DNA from: Aphanocapsa sp. GSE-SYN-MK-11-07L
GTDB taxonomy: Bacteria > Cyanobacteriota > Cyanobacteriia > Thermosynechococcales > Thermosynechococcaceae
Assembly: GCA_019359715.1 (NCBI GenBank)
Contig: JAHHGS010000102.1
Span: 1 to 44,313 of the forward strand
Reading direction: 5' to 3'
DNA length: 44,313 nucleotides
The notes beneath the pieces were generated by a model. It did not search any database. It saw only the letters and a list, made by a program, of their open reading frames with translations, and had not been told where the DNA came from. A program made the position numbers and the translations under genes. Below are positions 42,403 through 44,313 of the stretch, in pieces (within the stretch, counting starts at the first letter, position 1; every line of letters starts with the position of its first letter).

Positions 42403-42821
42403 GGTTCCACCTTCAATTGTTTTGCTTGCCAATCCCCACCACCGCCATCAGCGAACCTTACCCTGTAGGTCTGGTCGGTCGGGTCGTAACTCTCAACCCT
42501 GCCCATTCGATCTTTAAATTTGCCACCGGTGATCACTCGAACGCGATCGTCAACCTGAAAAGCCCGGTCAGAAATAAACTCGTTTTTTTCCCTTAGTGAA
42601 ACATGGGTGTCAAGGGTGTCAAAGCCCTGAAAGTCTTTCTGGCTATAGCTTCTATCTGACACCCTGCTTGACACCCTTCTGACACCCCGCCCATTGCCAT
42701 TGGGTGTCAGGGTGTCAGAAATTGGAGGGAGGGTGTTCAAGCAGGGTGTCAGACGAAACGCTCTCACTGTCTGAATTTTGGGGTTCTGACACCCTTGACA
42801 CCCCTGACACCCCCTCTCCAC
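42399..42821 (-). CDS. Short protein with KOW-like C-terminus
   Basis: Up to 140 aa. The C-terminal 55 residues (FQVDDRVRVITGGKFKDRMG, then RVESYDPTDQTYRVRFADGG) look like a KOW/SH3-type beta barrel that binds RNA or DNA. The first 60 residues are read through the TGACACCC array and are low-complexity, so the real start may be a GTG at 42674 or 42662. It overlaps the end of the helicase gene by about 107 bp in another frame. Confidence 0.6.
   Translation of the reverse strand: MERGCQGCQGCQNPKIQTVRAFRLTPCLNTLPPISDTLTPNGNGRGVRRVSSRVSDRSYSQKDFQGFDTLDTHVSLREKNEFISDRAFQVDDRVRVITGGKFKDRMGRVESYDPTDQTYRVRFADGGGGDWQAKQLKVEP
42605..42812. repeat. Iteron-like array of TGACACCC octamers
   Basis: Eleven exact copies in 208 bp. 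GGGTGTCA starts at 42605, 42614, 42702, 42710 and 42744. TGACACCC starts at 42657, 42669, 42680, 42787, 42796 and 42805. One imperfect copy (GGGTGTTCA) is at 42731. Within a run the starts are 8-12 bp apart, and runs alternate in direction. The array covers the overlap of the helicase and KOW-like genes. Such arrays next to a replication gene are typical of origins bound by an initiator. Confidence 0.85.
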
Positions 42822-44127
42822 TGAGAGCTTTTTTTGAATTTATTTTTCTCACCCACAGTTTGACTCGTTCACCATTGCGGTAAACAGAATTTGGGTTGTA
42901 CTCAAATCCCAACCGCCGCAGAATGTTTGTGACTCGTGAGCGCTTGCTGTTGTCGAGCAGTCCAATGTCAATCTTGAGGACATGGGTAAAAATCTGATTG
43001 ACAGACACCTCTTCTCGGTTCTCCAGGAAGTCGGCAATGACATCATGCCAAGCGTCAACGACCTCAAACTCCTTCCGCGCTGCTTCAGCCGCCAGCTCAT
43101 CCTTATCGTTCAGCCACCACGATTCACCGCCCTTGTATAACGAGACAGCCGCCGCCCAGAGCCGATCGCGTTCCTCTCGCACCAGGTCAAGCGGAATCTT
43201 TTGATTAACTCTGATCACCCACCAGCGGCGATTTCCAGTGCTGTCCTGTAGGAATTCAGTGTCGTTGGTGGTGCCGATAATCGTCGAAGGGCGTGGCATT
43301 GGCTCAGCCTCTCTGCCGTAGGGCCGCCGGATATGGTCGTTCGAGCAGGACATAAACTGTTTGACTCGTTGTATCTCACGCCGGGTCAGCCCCGACAACT
43401 CCGACCATTCAACAATCCAAGTTTCATGCAGCTTCAAGAGGTGGTCTTTGTCGGTCGGATTGTTGAAGTCATCGCAGAACCAGGCAGGGGAGGCCAACAG
43501 CTTCAAAAATTCGGACTTTTGATAGCCCTGCGGCCCCTGAAAAACAGTCGAATCTTCAGCTTTGCAGCCAGGCTCAAACACCCTGGCCACCGCTCGGATC
43601 AGCGTCTTAACAAGCTGGGTCTGGGCGATCGGCTCTGAGTTGCCGAGATAACGTTCAGCCAGCCCCTCTAAAACCTGGATGTCGTTGCCGAATTTGGAAA
43701 AAACACGATCTAAATAGTCTTTGACGGGGTTGTAGCTATTTTTCTGAGCCAGATAAAGCACAATTTCCATCAAATCGTCTTTGCCCGACTTCAGAGGTAG
43801 GCCCTTCTCAATCACCAGTTTGAGCCGTGCTTTTTCAGCCGGGAATGGCTCACCGTCAAGCTCTGGTTTGTTCAGAATTTGGTTAAATCTCAGTTTTCGC
43901 CCCAGTCGATTTTTGATCAGCTCGTACTCAGTCACGTAGCGGCTCCTAACCTGCTTGCGCTGCCGTTTCTCTCGCCACCGTTTAGCCATTGTCAATAGGT
44001 CTCTGGCTCTAACCCCCTGTTTAGCGAACTGTGTCCCCAGCCGCCTCAGAAATGCACTGCACTCATCCTCTGGCAAGTAGAGAACGGCTAAACAGGCGGC
44101 CAGCTTCGAGCGCTTGACAATTTGCAC
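42715..44127 (-). CDS. VapE/VirE family helicase-like ATPase
   Basis: A 470-aa protein. The N-terminal half is helical and unrelated to anything I know. The VirE/VapE (PF05272) P-loop ATPase follows: FQGPQGYQKSEFLKLL (Walker A, 198-205), HETWIVEWSELSGLTRREIQ (Walker B side), then FMSCSNDHIRRPYGREAEPM and TTNDTEFLQDSTGNRRWWVI, the family signature. A winged-helix-like end and a Ser-rich tail (encoded by the octamer array) follow. VapE proteins act as replicative helicases of phage satellites and prophages. The frame is open to about 44250 but has no usual start before the GTG at 44127. Confidence 0.88.
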   Translation of the reverse strand: MQIVKRSKLAACLAVLYLPEDECSAFLRRLGTQFAKQGVRARDLLTMAKRWREKRQRKQVRSRYVTEYELIKNRLGRKLRFNQILNKPELDGEPFPAEKARLKLVIEKGLPLKSGKDDLMEIVLYLAQKNSYNPVKDYLDRVFSKFGNDIQVLEGLAERYLGNSEPIAQTQLVKTLIRAVARVFEPGCKAEDSTVFQGPQGYQKSEFLKLLASPAWFCDDFNNPTDKDHLLKLHETWIVEWSELSGLTRREIQRVKQFMSCSNDHIRRPYGREAEPMPRPSTIIGTTNDTEFLQDSTGNRRWWVIRVNQKIPLDLVREERDRLWAAAVSLYKGGESWWLNDKDELAAEAARKEFEVVDAWHDVIADFLENREEVSVNQIFTHVLKIDIGLLDNSKRSRVTNILRRLGFEYNPNSVYRNGERVKLWVRKINSKKALSGEGVSGVSRVSEPQNSDSESVSSDTLLEHPPSNF

Positions 44128-44204
44128 TGCATTGTCAGCCAGCCAGTGGGTTGGCCACTGTTGCAGCAGCTCATCAGGTCTAAAAGCTGATACCAGTTCG
44201 CGTC

Positions 44205-44313
44205 TTAAAACGTAACTCTCATGTGAGGAAAATTGGTCATAGACCGTAGCTTATTTGGTAAATCCATTAGCTCTTTCAATCCCTTGCATACAGTTTCTAA
44301 TACGGCATCAAGA
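44205..44313 (-). CDS. 3' end of an upstream gene (partial)
   Basis: An open frame enters from the window edge and ends at TAA (44207-44205): LDAVLETVCKGLKELMDLPN, then KLRSMTNFPHMRVTF. It overlaps the open 5' extension of the helicase frame in a different register, which suggests either two overlapping genes or one gene with a shift. It is too short to name. Confidence 0.45.
   Translation of the reverse strand, partial: LDAVLETVCKGLKELMDLPNKLRSMTNFPHMRVTF

Noticed and set aside
1-44313. CRISPR array
   Set aside because: No regularly spaced direct repeats with unique spacers were found; the octamer array at 42.6 kb has spacers too short and mixed orientation.

Overview
The window is chromosomal DNA from a cyanobacterium, most likely a filamentous, non-marine Leptolyngbya-like lineage. 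The evidence is a PsbX gene beside ycf66, a YggT/Ycf19 homologue, a cyanobacterial FtsZ/FtsQ pair, an Npun_F0494-type protein and many HIP1-like GCGATCGC octamers in the core genes. No name closer than that can be supported from sequence alone.

Layout. Positions 1-2050 are a scrapyard: the start of an unknown gene, a decayed ISAs1-family IS with 18-bp terminal inverted repeats, an AT-rich truncated HsdR N-terminus and a cluster of short TTAGACGGATA repeats. Positions 2060-13500 are housekeeping: a small membrane protein, guaA, the grxD/bolA iron-sulfur pair, an exported proline-rich protein, ftsQ, ftsZ, prs, two tandem substrate-binding lipoproteins and ilvH. Positions 13640-17570 hold an internally deleted IS605-type TnpB, twin small beta-propeller lipoproteins, ycf66 and psbX. 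Positions 17700-24000 hold yggT, accC, a Uma2 protein, trpE, a Crp-type regulator and a two-gene membrane operon.

Positions 24258-27000 are a broken type I restriction-modification operon (hsdM, a VapB/VapC-like pair, truncated hsdS) facing a frameshifted XRE gene. Then come an alkylation-repair pair (Ada-AlkA fusion and ogt), a TetR regulator with a duplicated candidate operator, a small LuxR-type protein, a solute-binding protein, tRNA-Asp with a clear terminator, an FAD oxidoreductase frameshifted in a homopolymer, a 206-bp MITE, and two exported proteins that share an unusual C-terminal VPVPPQA tail.

Positions 38100-44313 look like part of a prophage or phage-satellite element. The genes read leftward: a VapE/VirE-type helicase, a short protein with a KOW-like tail, a 110-aa protein, and a single protein joining an HK97 prohead protease to a major capsid protein. 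A ribbon-helix-helix candidate and an unknown 251-aa gene lie divergently beyond. No integrase, terminase or portal gene lies inside the window. Two features stand out: an iteron-like array of eleven exact TGACACCC/GGGTGTCA octamers at the end of the helicase gene, and a dense set of small palindromic repeats, several inside coding sequence, with compensatory stem changes and in one family different reading frames. These, with the capsid-protease/VapE gene set, are the best candidates for something undescribed.
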